NCBI GenBank assembly: GCA_949289455.1 | Contig: CASEOA010000004.1 | Location: 1-32,268 of the forward strand | Source: an uncultured Eubacteriales bacterium | GTDB lineage: Bacteria > Bacillota > Clostridia > Oscillospirales > Oscillospiraceae | DNA length: 32,268 bases | Reading direction: 5' to 3' | In this document: one piece after another, positions 17,385-26,152 of the stretch | Position numbering within the stretch: the stretch's first letter is position 1 | Layout of the letters: each line of letters opens with the position of its first letter | Position numbers and translations under genes: made by a program | The notes under the pieces: generated by a model | Told to the model about the DNA's origin: nothing | Databases searched by the model: none | What the model saw: the letters and a program-made list of their open reading frames with translations, nothing else

Positions 17385-18824
17385 ATGCCCTCTATTGGAA
17401 CCATTTTAAACCAATTCAGCGGTTTTCTCTATACCTATATCCTGATTATCCTGCTCATCTTCGCCGGGGTGTACTTTACCGTCCGCACCCGGGGGGTGCA
17501 ATTCCGCCTCTTTGGGGAGTCCATCCGCATCCTGGGGGAGAAGAAGCGAGATGGCAAGGACATCTCCGCCTTCCAGGCCCTGATGATCTCCACCGCCTCC
17601 CGGGTGGGCACCGGCAACATTGCCGGTGTGGCCAACGCCGTCATTGCCGCCACCGTTCTGGGCGGCTACGGGGCGGTGTTCTGGATGTGGCTGCTGGCCC
17701 TCATCGGGGCGGCCTCCGCCTTTGTGGAGAGCACCCTGGCCCAGTGCTACAAGGAAAAGCACGGGGACAACTGGGTGGGAGGTCCGGCCTACTATATCCA
17801 AAAGGCCCTGGGCAGCCGGGTATTCGGCGTGCTCTTTGCCCTGCTGCTCATTGCCTGCTTTGCCTACGGCTTCAACGCCCTCCAGGCCTACAACGCCGGC
17901 TCCGCTCTCCAGTACTACCTGCCCGGTTACGCCAACAGCATCTGGCCCACCGTGGTGGGGGCTGTCCTGGCTCTCCTCACCGGCCTGTGCATTTTCGGCG
18001 GGGTCCACCGCATCAGCGCCATCACCTCCGGCATCGTGCCGGTGATGGCCGCGATCTATATCGCCCTGGGCCTGTTCATCACCGTGAAAAACATTGGCCA
18101 GGTGCCCCACATGCTCTTTCTCATCTTCACCCAAGCCTTTGACCCCAGGGCCATGTTTGCCGGGGTGGGGGCCTCCTGCGTTATGCAGGGCATCAAGCGG
18201 GGGCTGTACTCCAACGAGGCGGGCATGGGTTCCGCCCCCAACGCCGCCGCCGCCGCCCAGGTGTCCCACCCTGCCAAGCAGGGCCTGGTGCAGATGCTCT
18301 CGGTGTTCATCGACACCATTCTCATCTGCTCCACCACTGCCTTCATGCTGCTGCTGTCCGGGGTGCCCATTGACGCCTATGCCGAGGGTATGAACTTCGT
18401 CCAGGCGGCGGTCCATGCCCAGGTTGGGGCGGCGGGGCCGGTGTTCATCACCGTATCCATTTTCCTCTTCGCCTTCAGCTCCCTGGTGGGCAACTACTAC
18501 TATACCGAGTCCAACCTGCGGTTTATCAAGGACTCCAAACCCCTGCTGCTGGCCTTTCGGCTGAGCTGTGTGGCCGCTATTTTCATCGGGGCCCAGATGA
18601 GCTTTTCCACCGTGTGGGACCTGGCCGACGTGCTCATGGGCCTGATGGCCCTGGTGAACCTGGGGGCTATCCTGCTGCTGGGGGGCAAAGCCGTCCGGGT
18701 GCTGCGGGACTACCAGGCCCAGCGCAAGGCGGGGAAGAACCCGGTATACCGCTATGACCAGGTGGGCGTGGGAGACCCGGCGGTGTGGGACGAGGCCAAC
18801 GCTCGCCGGTGGGAAAATCCGTAG
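17385..18824 (+). CDS. Alanine/glycine:cation symporter (AGCS family), first copy
   Basis: A sodium (or proton) coupled transporter of alanine, glycine or related small amino acids in the cytoplasmic membrane. The product is 479 residues with about ten or eleven hydrophobic segments. The first unwound-helix motif SRVGTGNIAGVA (73-83) and the family signature NEAGMGSAPNAAAAA (Glu278) are both canonical. An AAAGGAA ribosome site precedes ATG 17385. It sits 48 bases after addB and 48 bases before addA on the same strand, so it probably shares their transcript; no functional link to recombination is evident. Its TAG stop lies inside a hairpin repeat. Confidence 0.92.
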   Translation: MPSIGTILNQFSGFLYTYILIILLIFAGVYFTVRTRGVQFRLFGESIRILGEKKRDGKDISAFQALMISTASRVGTGNIAGVANAVIAATVLGGYGAVFWMWLLALIGAASAFVESTLAQCYKEKHGDNWVGGPAYYIQKALGSRVFGVLFALLLIACFAYGFNALQAYNAGSALQYYLPGYANSIWPTVVGAVLALLTGLCIFGGVHRISAITSGIVPVMAAIYIALGLFITVKNIGQVPHMLFLIFTQAFDPRAMFAGVGASCVMQGIKRGLYSNEAGMGSAPNAAAAAQVSHPAKQGLVQMLSVFIDTILICSTTAFMLLLSGVPIDAYAEGMNFVQAAVHAQVGAAGPVFITVSIFLFAFSSLVGNYYYTESNLRFIKDSKPLLLAFRLSCVAAIFIGAQMSFSTVWDLADVLMGLMALVNLGAILLLGGKAVRVLRDYQAQRKAGKNPVYRYDQVGVGDPAVWDEANARRWENP

Positions 18825-18846
18825 GGCCGCCATATATGGCGGCCGC
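18821..18846. repeat. Hairpin repeat overlapping the symporter stop codon
   Basis: GTAGGG is followed by the perfect 20-bp palindrome GGCCGCCATATATGGCGGCC (18825-18844) and a final GC. The GTAGGG...GGCCGC layout matches the repeats in the arg operon. The TAG stop of the symporter gene (18822-18824) is part of this repeat. Confidence 0.7.
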
Positions 18847-18872
18847 TTGATAGAAGAAGGAGGAGGGCGGAG

Positions 18873-21800
18873 ATGGCCTTTTCCCTGACAAGTGAACAGC
18901 AGGTTGCCGTGGACAACCGGGGGGGCGGGCTGCTGGTGTCCGCCGCCGCCGGGTCGGGCAAGACCCGGGTGCTGGTGGAGCGGCTGTTGAAGCGGGTGGA
19001 GGAGGGAGCGGACATCGACCGCTTCCTGGTCATCACCTATACAAAGGCCGCCGCCGCCGAGCTGCGGGGCCGCATTGTGGAGGAGCTGTCCGACCGGCTG
19101 GCTCAGCGGCCCGCCGACGGCCACCTCCGCCGCCAGGCCACCCTGGTGTACAAGGCGGGCATCTCTACCATTCACGCCTTCTGCGGCCAACTGCTGCGGG
19201 AGTGCGGCCACCTGCTGGATCTGGACCCGGACTTCCGGCTGTGCGACGAGGGGGAGGCGGGTATTCTCATGCTCCGGGCCCTCAACGACGTGCTGGACAG
19301 GCGGTATGAGGACATCCAGCCGGGCAGCGACTTTGCCCAGCTGGTGGATACCATGTCGGCGGGGCGGGACGATTCCCGGCTGATGCAGATCGTGCTGGAC
19401 ATCCGGGGCCGGGTTCAGGCCCACCCCGACCCGTCGGCCTGGCTGGATCGGCAGGAAAAACTCTTTGCCCTGGAGGGAATCACCGACCCGGCACAGACCC
19501 CCTGGGGGGCCCTGCTGCTGGCCGACGCCTCCGGACAGGGGGCTTACTGGCAGCGGCGGATGGAGGAGGCCCGGGCCCTGTGTGACCGGGACGGCAACCT
19601 GCTGGCCAACTACGGGGACAGCGTTGCCCAGACCTCCGCCGCCCTTGGGGGGTTCTGCCGGGCGGCGGCGGAGGGCTGGGACAGGGCCCGAGCCCTGCTG
19701 CCCATCCCCTTCCCCCCGGCGGGGCGAAAGAAGATGGTGGACGATCCCCAGGCCGCCGAGCGGGTGAAGGCCATCCGGGCCGCCTGCAAAAAGCGGATGG
19801 AAAAGCTGGCCCAGTGGTTTGCCGACGACGGGGCCACCCAGCTGGCCGATCTGGGTACGGTATATCCGGCAGTCCGGGGGCTGTTCGCCCTGGTGAAGGA
19901 GTTTGAGGGGGCCTACGCCGCTGAAAAGGCCCGGCGGGGCCTGCTGGACTTTTCCGATCTGGAGCACATGGCGGTGCGCCTGCTGGTGGGGCCGGACGGG
20001 GAGTCCACCGAGCTGGCCCGCCAGTGGAGCCAGCGGTACGACGAGATCATGGTGGACGAGTACCAGGACACCAACCAGGTACAGAACGCCATCTTCACCG
20101 CCATCTCCAGGGAAGGGACCAATCTCTTTATGGTGGGGGACGTGAAGCAGTCTATCTACCGGTTCCGGCTGGCCGACCCCACCATTTTCCTGGAAAAATA
20201 CCGTACCTTCCGGCCTTACCACCAGGCGGAGAAGGGGGAGGACCGGCGGGTGGTGCTCTCCCGGAACTTCCGCTCCCGGCCGGAGGTGCTGGAGGGGTGC
20301 AACGACCTGTTCCGGGCCCTCATGTCGGTGCCCTTTGGGGAGATGGAGTATTCCGACGACCAGGCCCTCTACCCCGGGGCCCCCTACCAGCCCGACCCTG
20401 CCTATCAGGTGGAGCTGGACGCCCTGGACGCCTCCCAGCGGGGGGAGGAGGGGGCGGAGCAGGCCAGCCGAGACCTGCTGGAGGCCCGGTTTGCCGCCCG
20501 GCGGATTCGGGCTCTGCTGGACGAAGGGTTCCCCGTATCCGACGGGGAGGGGGGAACCCGGCCGGTGCGGCCGGCGGACATCGTCATCCTGCTCCGCTCC
20601 CCCAACACGGTGCTCCGTCACTATGCCCGGGCCCTGGGGGAGCGGGACATCCTGTGGGAGGCCGACGGGGGCGGAGACTTTTTCGACGCCACCGAGATCT
20701 CGGTGGCCCTGTCCCTCCTCCAGATCGTGGACAACCCCCGGCAGGACGTGCCCCTCATCTCCGCCCTCCGTTCTCCGGTGTACGGCTTCACCGCCGACCG
20801 GCTGGCCCAGCTCCGGGCCAACAGCCCGGACACCGATTTCTACGACGCCCTGGCCGCCGACGGCGGGGAGGACTGCGCCGCCTTCCTGGCAGAGCTGGAG
20901 GAGCTGCGGTTCGGGGCGGGGGACAAGAGCAGCCATGAGCTGCTGTGGCACATCTATGACCGCACCAACCTGCTGGGCATCTTTGGAGCCATGGAGGAGG
21001 GGGAGGCCCGGCAGGGCAATCTGCTGGCCCTGGCGGAGCTGGCCCGGCAGTTCGAGGGGGCGGGCCACAAGGGTTTGTTCCGGTTTCTCACCTACCTGAC
21101 CCGGCTGCGGGAAAACGGGGCCAAGCTGGCCCCGCCCACGGCGGGCCGCACCGGCGGCGGGGTGCGCATCCTGAGCATCCACAAGTCCAAAGGCCTGGAG
21201 TTCCCAGTGGTGCTGCTGTGCGGCCTGGCCCGGCAGCTCAACCGGGAGGACCTGCGCCAGCCCATCCTGTTCCATCCCGAGCTGGGGGTGGGGCCCAAGG
21301 GGCTGGATCTGGAGCGGGGCATCGAGTACCCCACCCTGGCCCGGACGGCGGTGGCCCGGCAGCTGGAGCGGGAAATGATGGCCGAGGAGCTGCGGCTGCT
21401 CTATGTGGCCATGACCCGGGCCAAGGAGAAGCTGATTTTGTCGGTTGCCCTCACCGGCGGAGGTAAGGATTTGGAGAAGCTGGCGGGGGACAGCGGATAC
21501 CCGGTGGACCCCCAGGTGCTGCTGGCCTGCCAGAGCGTGGGCCAGTGGGTGCTGCTCCACGCCCTGTGCCGCCCCGAGGGGGAGGCCCTTCGCCGGGCCG
21601 CTGGCCAGCCGGTGGAGGTGCCGGACGCCCCCTTCGGCCCTCCCTGGGACATCCGGTTTGTGGACGGGGCCCCTCTGGCTCAGCTCCCCCGGACCGTCCG
21701 GAGCGCCGCCGCTCCCACGGCTGAGAACGGCCCGGCGGCAGAGGGGGCGGAGGCGCTGGCGGAGGTGCTCCGCTGGACCTATCCCCGGCAGGCGGAGACT

Positions 21801-22445
21801 GGTATCCCCTCCAAACTCACCGCCACCCAGCTGAAGGGCCGGTTTCTGGACCAGGAGGTCCAGTCCCAGGCGGCGGCGCCCCCCCGGCCCGTGGCCTTTG
21901 AACGGCCGGCCTTTGCCGCCCAGGAGCTGGGCCTCACCGCCGCCCAGCGGGGCACCGCCCTCCATCTGGTGATGCAGTACATCGACTTTGAGCGGACGGG
22001 CTCGGAGGAGAAGATTGCCGGGGAGATCGCCCGACTGGTGGACCAGGGCTATCTGACGGCCCAGCAGGGGGAGGCCGCCGACCCCGCCCCGGTGGCCGCT
22101 CTGTTCCGTACCCGGCTGGGGCAGGAGCTGCTGTCCGCGGTATCCCTCCGGCGGGAGTTCAAGTTCTCCCTGCTGGTTCCCGCCGCCCGGTACTACCCCC
22201 AGGCGGAGGCGGAGGAGCAGGTGCTCTTCCAGGGGGTCATCGACTGCTGGTACGAGACCCTGGAGGGGATTACTGTGGTGGACTTCAAAACCGACCGGGT
22301 GACCGGCAAGACGGTGGAGCAGCGGGCGGAGGAGTACCGCCCCCAGCTGGAGGCCTACAGCCAGGCTCTGGAGGAGATCACCGGCAAACGGGTGGCCCAC
22401 AAGGTGCTGTGGTTCTTTGCCCTGAACCGGGCGGTGGAGCTGTAG
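18873..22445 (+). CDS. addA: ATP-dependent helicase/nuclease subunit A
   Basis: AddA is the UvrD-like motor helicase plus nuclease of the AddAB complex. The product is 1190 residues, close to the B. subtilis size. The Q motif is LTSEQQVAV (5-13), Walker A is AAAGSGKT with Lys30, Walker B is VDEYQDTN with Asp395/Glu396, followed by [24 protein letters not shown] and [15 protein letters not shown] are the UvrD C-terminal motifs. The RecB-type nuclease active site VVDFKTDRV has Asp1137 and Lys1139. ATG 18873 follows AGGAGGAGGG. The order addB-addA is normal, but here an AGCS gene and a hairpin repeat separate them. Confidence 0.95.
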   Translation: MAFSLTSEQQVAVDNRGGGLLVSAAAGSGKTRVLVERLLKRVEEGADIDRFLVITYTKAAAAELRGRIVEELSDRLAQRPADGHLRRQATLVYKAGISTIHAFCGQLLRECGHLLDLDPDFRLCDEGEAGILMLRALNDVLDRRYEDIQPGSDFAQLVDTMSAGRDDSRLMQIVLDIRGRVQAHPDPSAWLDRQEKLFALEGITDPAQTPWGALLLADASGQGAYWQRRMEEARALCDRDGNLLANYGDSVAQTSAALGGFCRAAAEGWDRARALLPIPFPPAGRKKMVDDPQAAERVKAIRAACKKRMEKLAQWFADDGATQLADLGTVYPAVRGLFALVKEFEGAYAAEKARRGLLDFSDLEHMAVRLLVGPDGESTELARQWSQRYDEIMVDEYQDTNQVQNAIFTAISREGTNLFMVGDVKQSIYRFRLADPTIFLEKYRTFRPYHQAEKGEDRRVVLSRNFRSRPEVLEGCNDLFRALMSVPFGEMEYSDDQALYPGAPYQPDPAYQVELDALDASQRGEEGAEQASRDLLEARFAARRIRALLDEGFPVSDGEGGTRPVRPADIVILLRSPNTVLRHYARALGERDILWEADGGGDFFDATEISVALSLLQIVDNPRQDVPLISALRSPVYGFTADRLAQLRANSPDTDFYDALAADGGEDCAAFLAELEELRFGAGDKSSHELLWHIYDRTNLLGIFGAMEEGEARQGNLLALAELARQFEGAGHKGLFRFLTYLTRLRENGAKLAPPTAGRTGGGVRILSIHKSKGLEFPVVLLCGLARQLNREDLRQPILFHPELGVGPKGLDLERGIEYPTLARTAVARQLEREMMAEELRLLYVAMTRAKEKLILSVALTGGGKDLEKLAGDSGYPVDPQVLLACQSVGQWVLLHALCRPEGEALRRAAGQPVEVPDAPFGPPWDIRFVDGAPLAQLPRTVRSAAAPTAENGPAAEGAEALAEVLRWTYPRQAETGIPSKLTATQLKGRFLDQEVQSQAAAPPRPVAFERPAFAAQELGLTAAQRGTALHLVMQYIDFERTGSEEKIAGEIARLVDQGYLTAQQGEAADPAPVAALFRTRLGQELLSAVSLRREFKFSLLVPAARYYPQAEAEEQVLFQGVIDCWYETLEGITVVDFKTDRVTGKTVEQRAEEYRPQLEAYSQALEEITGKRVAHKVLWFFALNRAVEL

Positions 22446-22469
22446 GCCGAAAAATTCCGAAAAAAACTG

Positions 22470-22498
22470 TTGCAATCCGGGCTGGGCTGTGCTATTAT
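22470..22498 (+). promoter_or_regulatory. Promoter of rpmE
   Basis: TTGCAA at 22470-22475 and TATTAT at 22493-22498 are separated by 17 bases. The start of transcription would be near 22505, leaving a 65-base leader that contains GGCG/CGCC and GAGG/CCTC complementary pairs. Confidence 0.75.
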
Positions 22499-22569
22499 AT
22501 TCTAGCGTTTATAAGGCGTGGAGGTTTGCTGCGCCGCCTCAACCGGAACGAGAAAGAGGTGAACACAAC

Positions 22570-22776
22570 ATGAAGGAAGGCATTCATCCCAAGTACGAAC
22601 AGACCACCATCAAATGTGCTTGCGGTAATGTGATCGAGACCGGCTCTACCAAGAAGGACATTCGCGTGGAAGTTTGCTCCAAGTGTCACCCCTTCTTCAC
22701 TGGTAAGCAGAAGATGGTGGATACTGGCGGACGTGTCAGCCGCTTCAACAAGAAGTTTGGCCTGGACAAGAAGTAA
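22570..22776 (+). CDS. rpmE: Ribosomal protein L31 (zinc-binding form)
   Basis: A small protein of the large ribosomal subunit at the bridge to the small subunit. The product is 68 residues. The four cysteines Cys16, Cys18, Cys36 and Cys39 mark the zinc-binding C+ form rather than the zinc-free paralogue, so it needs zinc and would normally be used under zinc sufficiency. [17 protein letters not shown] is the family signature. An AGAGGTG ribosome site precedes ATG 22570; the frame extends upstream through the promoter but that cannot be coding. It is a single-gene transcript with its own promoter and terminator. In many Firmicutes rpmE sits near rho or prfA; neither is here. Confidence 0.97.
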   Translation: MKEGIHPKYEQTTIKCACGNVIETGSTKKDIRVEVCSKCHPFFTGKQKMVDTGGRVSRFNKKFGLDKK

Positions 22777-22787
22777 GTTCGTATGCA

Positions 22788-22819
22788 GGACCCGTACCCC
22801 AGTGGTACGGGTCCTTTTT
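22788..22819 (+). terminator. Intrinsic terminator after rpmE
   Basis: GGACCCGTACC (22788-22798) pairs perfectly with GGTACGGGTCC (22804-22814) around a 5-base loop, followed by five T. Confidence 0.95.
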
Positions 22820-22859
22820 CATTCAAACCGCATAAAATAGCGTCAAGGAGGATATTGCC

Positions 22860-23363
22860 ATGTTTGAGAAGATCGATCCAAAGACCCTGGACCAGAACGT
22901 GTTTTCCCTCATTGGCGACCGGTGGATGCTCATCACCGCTGGCACCCGGGAGCAGTGCAATACCATGACCGCCAGCTGGGGCGGCCTGGGGGTGCTGTGG
23001 GGCAAGCCGGTGGCTACGGTATACATCCGGCCCCAGCGGTACACCCTGGAGTTTGTGGAGCGGGAAGACACCTTTACCCTGTGCTTCTTCGGGGAGGAGT
23101 ACCGGCAGGCCCTGGCCCTGTGCGGTTCCAAGAGCGGCCGGGACATCGACAAGGTAAAGGAGTGTGGCTTTACCGTTGCCACGGCGGAGGGGGCCCCCTA
23201 TTTTGAGCAGGCCGACCTGGTGCTGGTGTGCAAGAAGGACTACTGGCAGGACATGGACCCCACCCACTTCCTGGACGGGGAGATTGACGGAAAGTGGTAT
23301 CCCCAGAAGGACTACCACCGGATCTTCATCGGGGAGATTTTGGAGGTCCTGCGGAAAGTATAA
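22860..23363 (+). CDS. Flavin reductase family protein
   Basis: A 167-residue FMN-binding split-barrel protein of the flavin reductase/flavoredoxin type. In anaerobes such proteins carry electrons or reduce flavins, but the partner here is unknown. Features include the opening LIGDRWMLITAG, the flavin-binding stretch NTMTASWGGLGVLWGKPVA (split as the T-M-T-A-S-W core), and the later KSGRDIDKVKECGF typical of the clostridial group. An AAGGAGG site lies 8 bases before ATG 22860. A TAAAAT at 22833-22838 might be a -10 box, but no convincing -35 is seen. hflX follows across a hairpin repeat. Confidence 0.85.
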   Translation: MFEKIDPKTLDQNVFSLIGDRWMLITAGTREQCNTMTASWGGLGVLWGKPVATVYIRPQRYTLEFVEREDTFTLCFFGEEYRQALALCGSKSGRDIDKVKECGFTVATAEGAPYFEQADLVLVCKKDYWQDMDPTHFLDGEIDGKWYPQKDYHRIFIGEILEVLRKV

Positions 23364-23364
23364 T

Positions 23365-23388
23365 GCAGGGGCGCATATTGTGCGCCCG
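23365..23388. repeat. Hairpin repeat upstream of hflX
   Basis: AGGGGCG...CGCCCG as in the arg-operon copies, with stem GGGCGCA/TGTGCGCCC around a short AT-rich loop. Its right end merges with the GGAGG ribosome site of hflX (23391-23395), so the fold could influence hflX translation. Confidence 0.65.
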
Positions 23389-23399
23389 TCGGAGGACAA

Positions 23400-24689
23400 A
23401 TGACAGAAAACCAAGAGAAAAAAACGATTAACCGGGCGGTGCTGGTGGGCCTGAACGCCCACTGCCTCACCCGGGAGGAAAACGCCGACGAGGCTTCCAT
23501 GGAGGAGCTGGCCGACCTGCTGGAGACCGCCGGCGGGGTGTGCGTGGGCACCGTGTTCCAGAACAAGGATGCCCCCGATCCCCGCACCTTCATCGGGGAG
23601 GGCAAGGTGGCCGAGGTGAAGGAGCTGGTGGACGCCATGGAGGCCGATCTGGTCATCGTGGACAACCCCCTGTCCCCCTCTCAGCAGCGGGCCCTGTCGG
23701 AGGATCTGAAGGTCCAGGTGCTGGATCGGGCGGCCCTGATCCTGGACATCTTTGCCCAGCGGGCCCGCACCAAGGAGGGGCGGCTTCAGGTGGAGCTGGC
23801 CCAGTACCAGTACCTGCTGCCCCGGCTGCTGGGCATGTGGACCCACCTGGAGCGGCAGGAGGGGGCCATCGGCACCCGGGGCCCCGGCGAGACCCAGCTG
23901 GAAACCGACCGGCGGCACATCCGCCGCAAAATCCAGAAGCTGCGGGAGGAGCTGGAGCAGGTGCGCCGGGTGCGGGCCACTCAGCGCGCCCGCCGGGAAA
24001 AGAACGAGGTGCCGGTGGTAGCCATCGTGGGCTATACCAATGCGGGCAAGTCCACCCTGCTCAACAAGCTCACCGGGGCGGCCATCCCCGCCAACAACCG
24101 GCTCTTCGACACCCTGGACACCACCACCCGCACCCTGGAGATTTCCGACACCTGTACGGTGCTGCTCTCCGACACGGTGGGTTTCATCCGCAAGCTGCCC
24201 CACCACCTGGTGGAGGCTTTCAAGGCCACCCTGGAGGAGCTGAGCTACGCCGACCTGCTCCTCCACGTCATCGACACCTCCAACCCGGAGTGGCGGGAGC
24301 AGGCTGAGGTGGTGGAGCGGCTGATCCGGGAGCTGGGGGCGGAGCAGACCCCCCGCATCGACGTGTTCAACAAGATTGACCGCTGCCCCAGCGAGATCCT
24401 GCCCCACGGGGAGGACATTGTGTCCATCTCCGCCAAAACCGGCCAGGGGCTGGACCTGCTGCTGGAGAAGATCGGGGCGCGGCTGGACACCGGGGCCTGC
24501 CGGGTGGTGCTCCACATCCCCTACGACAAGGGGGGGCTGGTGGACCTGCTCCACCGGGAGGCCAAGGTGGACCGGGTGGACTACGGTGAGACCATCGAGG
24601 TGGAGGCCGTCTGTACCCCCATCCAGCTGGGCCGGCTGAAGGACTATGTGGTGTCCGGCTGGACGCCCCCCAAGGAGCCCTGGGAATAG
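23400..24689 (+). CDS. hflX: GTPase HflX
   Basis: A ribosome-associated GTPase that splits stalled or hibernating ribosomes, linked to heat and antibiotic stress. The product is 429 residues. The N-terminal HflX domain contains GEGKVAEVKEL, the linker has GTRGPGETQLETDRR (158-172) followed by a charged coiled coil (about 173-201), and the G domain has G1 GYTNAGKST (211-219), DTVGF (G3) and NKID (G4). A C-terminal domain follows. GGAGG lies only four bases before ATG 23400, a tight spacing. It is followed by a GNAT gene 42 bases later. Confidence 0.95.
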   Translation: MTENQEKKTINRAVLVGLNAHCLTREENADEASMEELADLLETAGGVCVGTVFQNKDAPDPRTFIGEGKVAEVKELVDAMEADLVIVDNPLSPSQQRALSEDLKVQVLDRAALILDIFAQRARTKEGRLQVELAQYQYLLPRLLGMWTHLERQEGAIGTRGPGETQLETDRRHIRRKIQKLREELEQVRRVRATQRARREKNEVPVVAIVGYTNAGKSTLLNKLTGAAIPANNRLFDTLDTTTRTLEISDTCTVLLSDTVGFIRKLPHHLVEAFKATLEELSYADLLLHVIDTSNPEWREQAEVVERLIRELGAEQTPRIDVFNKIDRCPSEILPHGEDIVSISAKTGQGLDLLLEKIGARLDTGACRVVLHIPYDKGGLVDLLHREAKVDRVDYGETIEVEAVCTPIQLGRLKDYVVSGWTPPKEPWE

Positions 24690-24731
24690 GGTCCCATCCC
24701 ACATGGGCCCGTACACAAAGGAGGCTGCCAT

Positions 24732-25265
24732 ATGGTTCAACTGGAGACCGACCGCCTGCTGCTGCGGCCCTTCACGGAGGGGGACGCGGCGGGGCTGTAC
24801 GCCTATGCCCGCCACCCGGAGGTGGGCCCCCCGGCGGGGTGGAAGCCCCACGCCGATCTGAACGAGAGCCTGTGGGTGATCCGGGAGATTTTTCTGCCCT
24901 CCGATACCCTGGCGGTAGTGCGCAAGGCCGACGGGCGGCTCATGGGCTCGGCGGGGTTTGTGGGCAGGCACCGGGCCGAGCTGGGTACGCCCAGCGAGGA
25001 GGTGGGCTACTCCCTGGCCCGGGATTGCTGGGGCCAGGGCTACATCACCGAGGCGGTGGAGGCCATTCTGCTCCACGCCTTTACCTGTCAAGACTATCAG
25101 GCCATCTGGGCGGCCTACTACGACGGCAACATGCGCTCCAAGCGGGTAATGGCCCGGTGCGGCATGACCTACCGGCTGAGCCGGGTGGAGGAGGTGGTCC
25201 AGTTGGGGGAGACCCGGCTGGCCCACTACTACGCCATCACCAGAGAGGAGTGGCAGCGGGGATGA
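24732..25265 (+). CDS. GNAT acetyltransferase, RimJ/RimL type
   Basis: An acetyl-CoA dependent N-acetyltransferase; the RimL-like branch acts on protein N-termini, amines or antibiotics, and the substrate here cannot be predicted. The product is 177 residues. The N-terminal ETDRLLLRPFTEGDAAGLY is the hallmark of this group. The acetyl-CoA pyrophosphate loop is in DCWGQGYITEAV (Q-x-x-G-x-G/A type), and SKRVMARCGM is the C-terminal motif B. An AAAGGAGG site lies before ATG 24732. The stop overlaps the next start (ATGA), so it is coupled to the YigZ-like gene. Confidence 0.9.
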   Translation: MVQLETDRLLLRPFTEGDAAGLYAYARHPEVGPPAGWKPHADLNESLWVIREIFLPSDTLAVVRKADGRLMGSAGFVGRHRAELGTPSEEVGYSLARDCWGQGYITEAVEAILLHAFTCQDYQAIWAAYYDGNMRSKRVMARCGMTYRLSRVEEVVQLGETRLAHYYAITREEWQRG

Positions 25266-25900
25266 CCGAGTATTTTGTGCCCACCGGCCCATCGGAGACC
25301 GAGCTGGTGGAGAAGCGCTCCCGGTTCATCGGCCATGTGTGGCCGGTGGAGACTGAGGAGGAGGCCCGTTCCTGCATCGAGGCCATGAAAAAGAAGTACT
25401 ACGACGCCCGGCACAACTGCTGGTGCTACCGTGTCAGGGAGGGGGGCGTGGACCGCTACTCCGACGACGGAGAGCCCCAGGGTACCGCCGGACAGCCCAT
25501 GCTCAACGTGTTCCAGCGGGAGGGGATCACCAACCTGTGCTGTGTGGTGACCCGCTATTTCGGCGGGGTGCTGCTGGGGGCGGGGGGACTGGTGCGGGCC
25601 TACACCCAGAGCGCCAAGGACGCCCTGGCGGCCGCCGGTATCTCGGTGGTCCGCCGGTGGGTGGAGGTGGCGGCTACCTGCCCCTACGCTCTCTTCGAGC
25701 GGGTGCGCCAGGAAGGGGAGAGCCTGGGCGGCGTGCCGGGGGACATCCAGTACGCCGCCGACGTGACGGTGTGTATGCTGCTGCCCGAGGAGCAGGTGGA
25801 GCAATACTCTGCCCGGCTCACCGAGCTCACCGCCGGGCAGGTGGCTCCAGTGGTGTTGGGGGAGTCCTTTAAGGCGGTGCCCATCCCTGGAAAATCGTAG
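25262..25900 (+). CDS. YigZ / IMPACT family protein
   Basis: A 212-residue member of the UPF0029 (YigZ, IMPACT-like) family. Eukaryotic IMPACT regulates the kinase GCN2; the role of bacterial members is not settled. The hallmark motifs are RFIGHVWPVETEEEA (21-35), the H-N-C-W-C-Y stretch, YSDDGEPQGTAGQPM (66-80), and RYFGGVLLGAGGLVRAYTQSA (98-118, central part). A DUF1949-like C-terminal domain follows. ATG 25262 lies within the GNAT stop codon region; upstream in-frame sequence is only a shadow of the GNAT gene. It closes the flavin reductase-hflX-GNAT-yigZ gene run. Confidence 0.92.
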   Translation: MTEYFVPTGPSETELVEKRSRFIGHVWPVETEEEARSCIEAMKKKYYDARHNCWCYRVREGGVDRYSDDGEPQGTAGQPMLNVFQREGITNLCCVVTRYFGGVLLGAGGLVRAYTQSAKDALAAAGISVVRRWVEVAATCPYALFERVRQEGESLGGVPGDIQYAADVTVCMLLPEEQVEQYSARLTELTAGQVAPVVLGESFKAVPIPGKS

Positions 25901-25907
25901 GAATTTT

Positions 25908-25942
25908 GAGCGGCAGGCCTCAGCCTGCCGCTCTGCGTTTTT
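25908..25942 (+). terminator. Intrinsic terminator after the YigZ-family gene
   Basis: GAGCGGCAGGC (25908-25918) pairs perfectly with GCCTGCCGCTC (25923-25933) around CTCA, followed by TGCG and five T. Confidence 0.8.
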
Positions 25943-25972
25943 GGGGCAACGGAGGCGAAGGAAGGGAAATGA

Positions 25973-26042
25973 TGGCGGAAAATCGGGGAATCTGGCGGAA
26001 AAGTCGAATGAAGTCGAAGAGAAATAACCAGTAATTACCAGT
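25973..26042 (+). promoter_or_regulatory. Helically phased repeats and 0A-box-like sites upstream of spo0A
   Basis: The region reads as consecutive 10-base units. TGGCGGAAAA occurs at 25973 and 25993, AGTCGAA at 26002 and 26012, and ACCAGT at 26027 and 26037. AGTCGAA matches the Spo0A target TGTCGAA in six of seven bases. The pair ends about 30 bases before the -35 box, a position suited to self-regulation. The binding role is inferred. Confidence 0.55.
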
Positions 26043-26049
26043 TTTACTC

Positions 26050-26078
26050 TTGCGCTTACTGTCTGATTATGGTAAATT
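26050..26078 (+). promoter_or_regulatory. Probable spo0A promoter
   Basis: TTGCGC at 26050-26055 and TAAATT at 26073-26078 are separated by 17 bases. This is a moderate sigma-A match; I did not find a convincing sigma-H promoter. Confidence 0.5.
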
Positions 26079-26152
26079 ATAGCCAACCGGTGAACAGCCT
26101 TGGCCAGGCGGGAAACATAGCGCGGGGGAACCCGCGGGAAAGGGTGTCAAGC

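Noticed and set aside
17406..22475. 1689-codon open frame on the minus strand across addA and the symporter
   Set aside because: Its translation is low-complexity, rich in His, Gly, Leu, Gln and Pro, typical of the antisense of GC-rich genes. The plus strand has two genes with full catalytic motifs there.
22489..22569. Upstream extension of rpmE by 27 residues
   Set aside because: It begins inside the -10 box and L31 proteins start at MKEGIHP.
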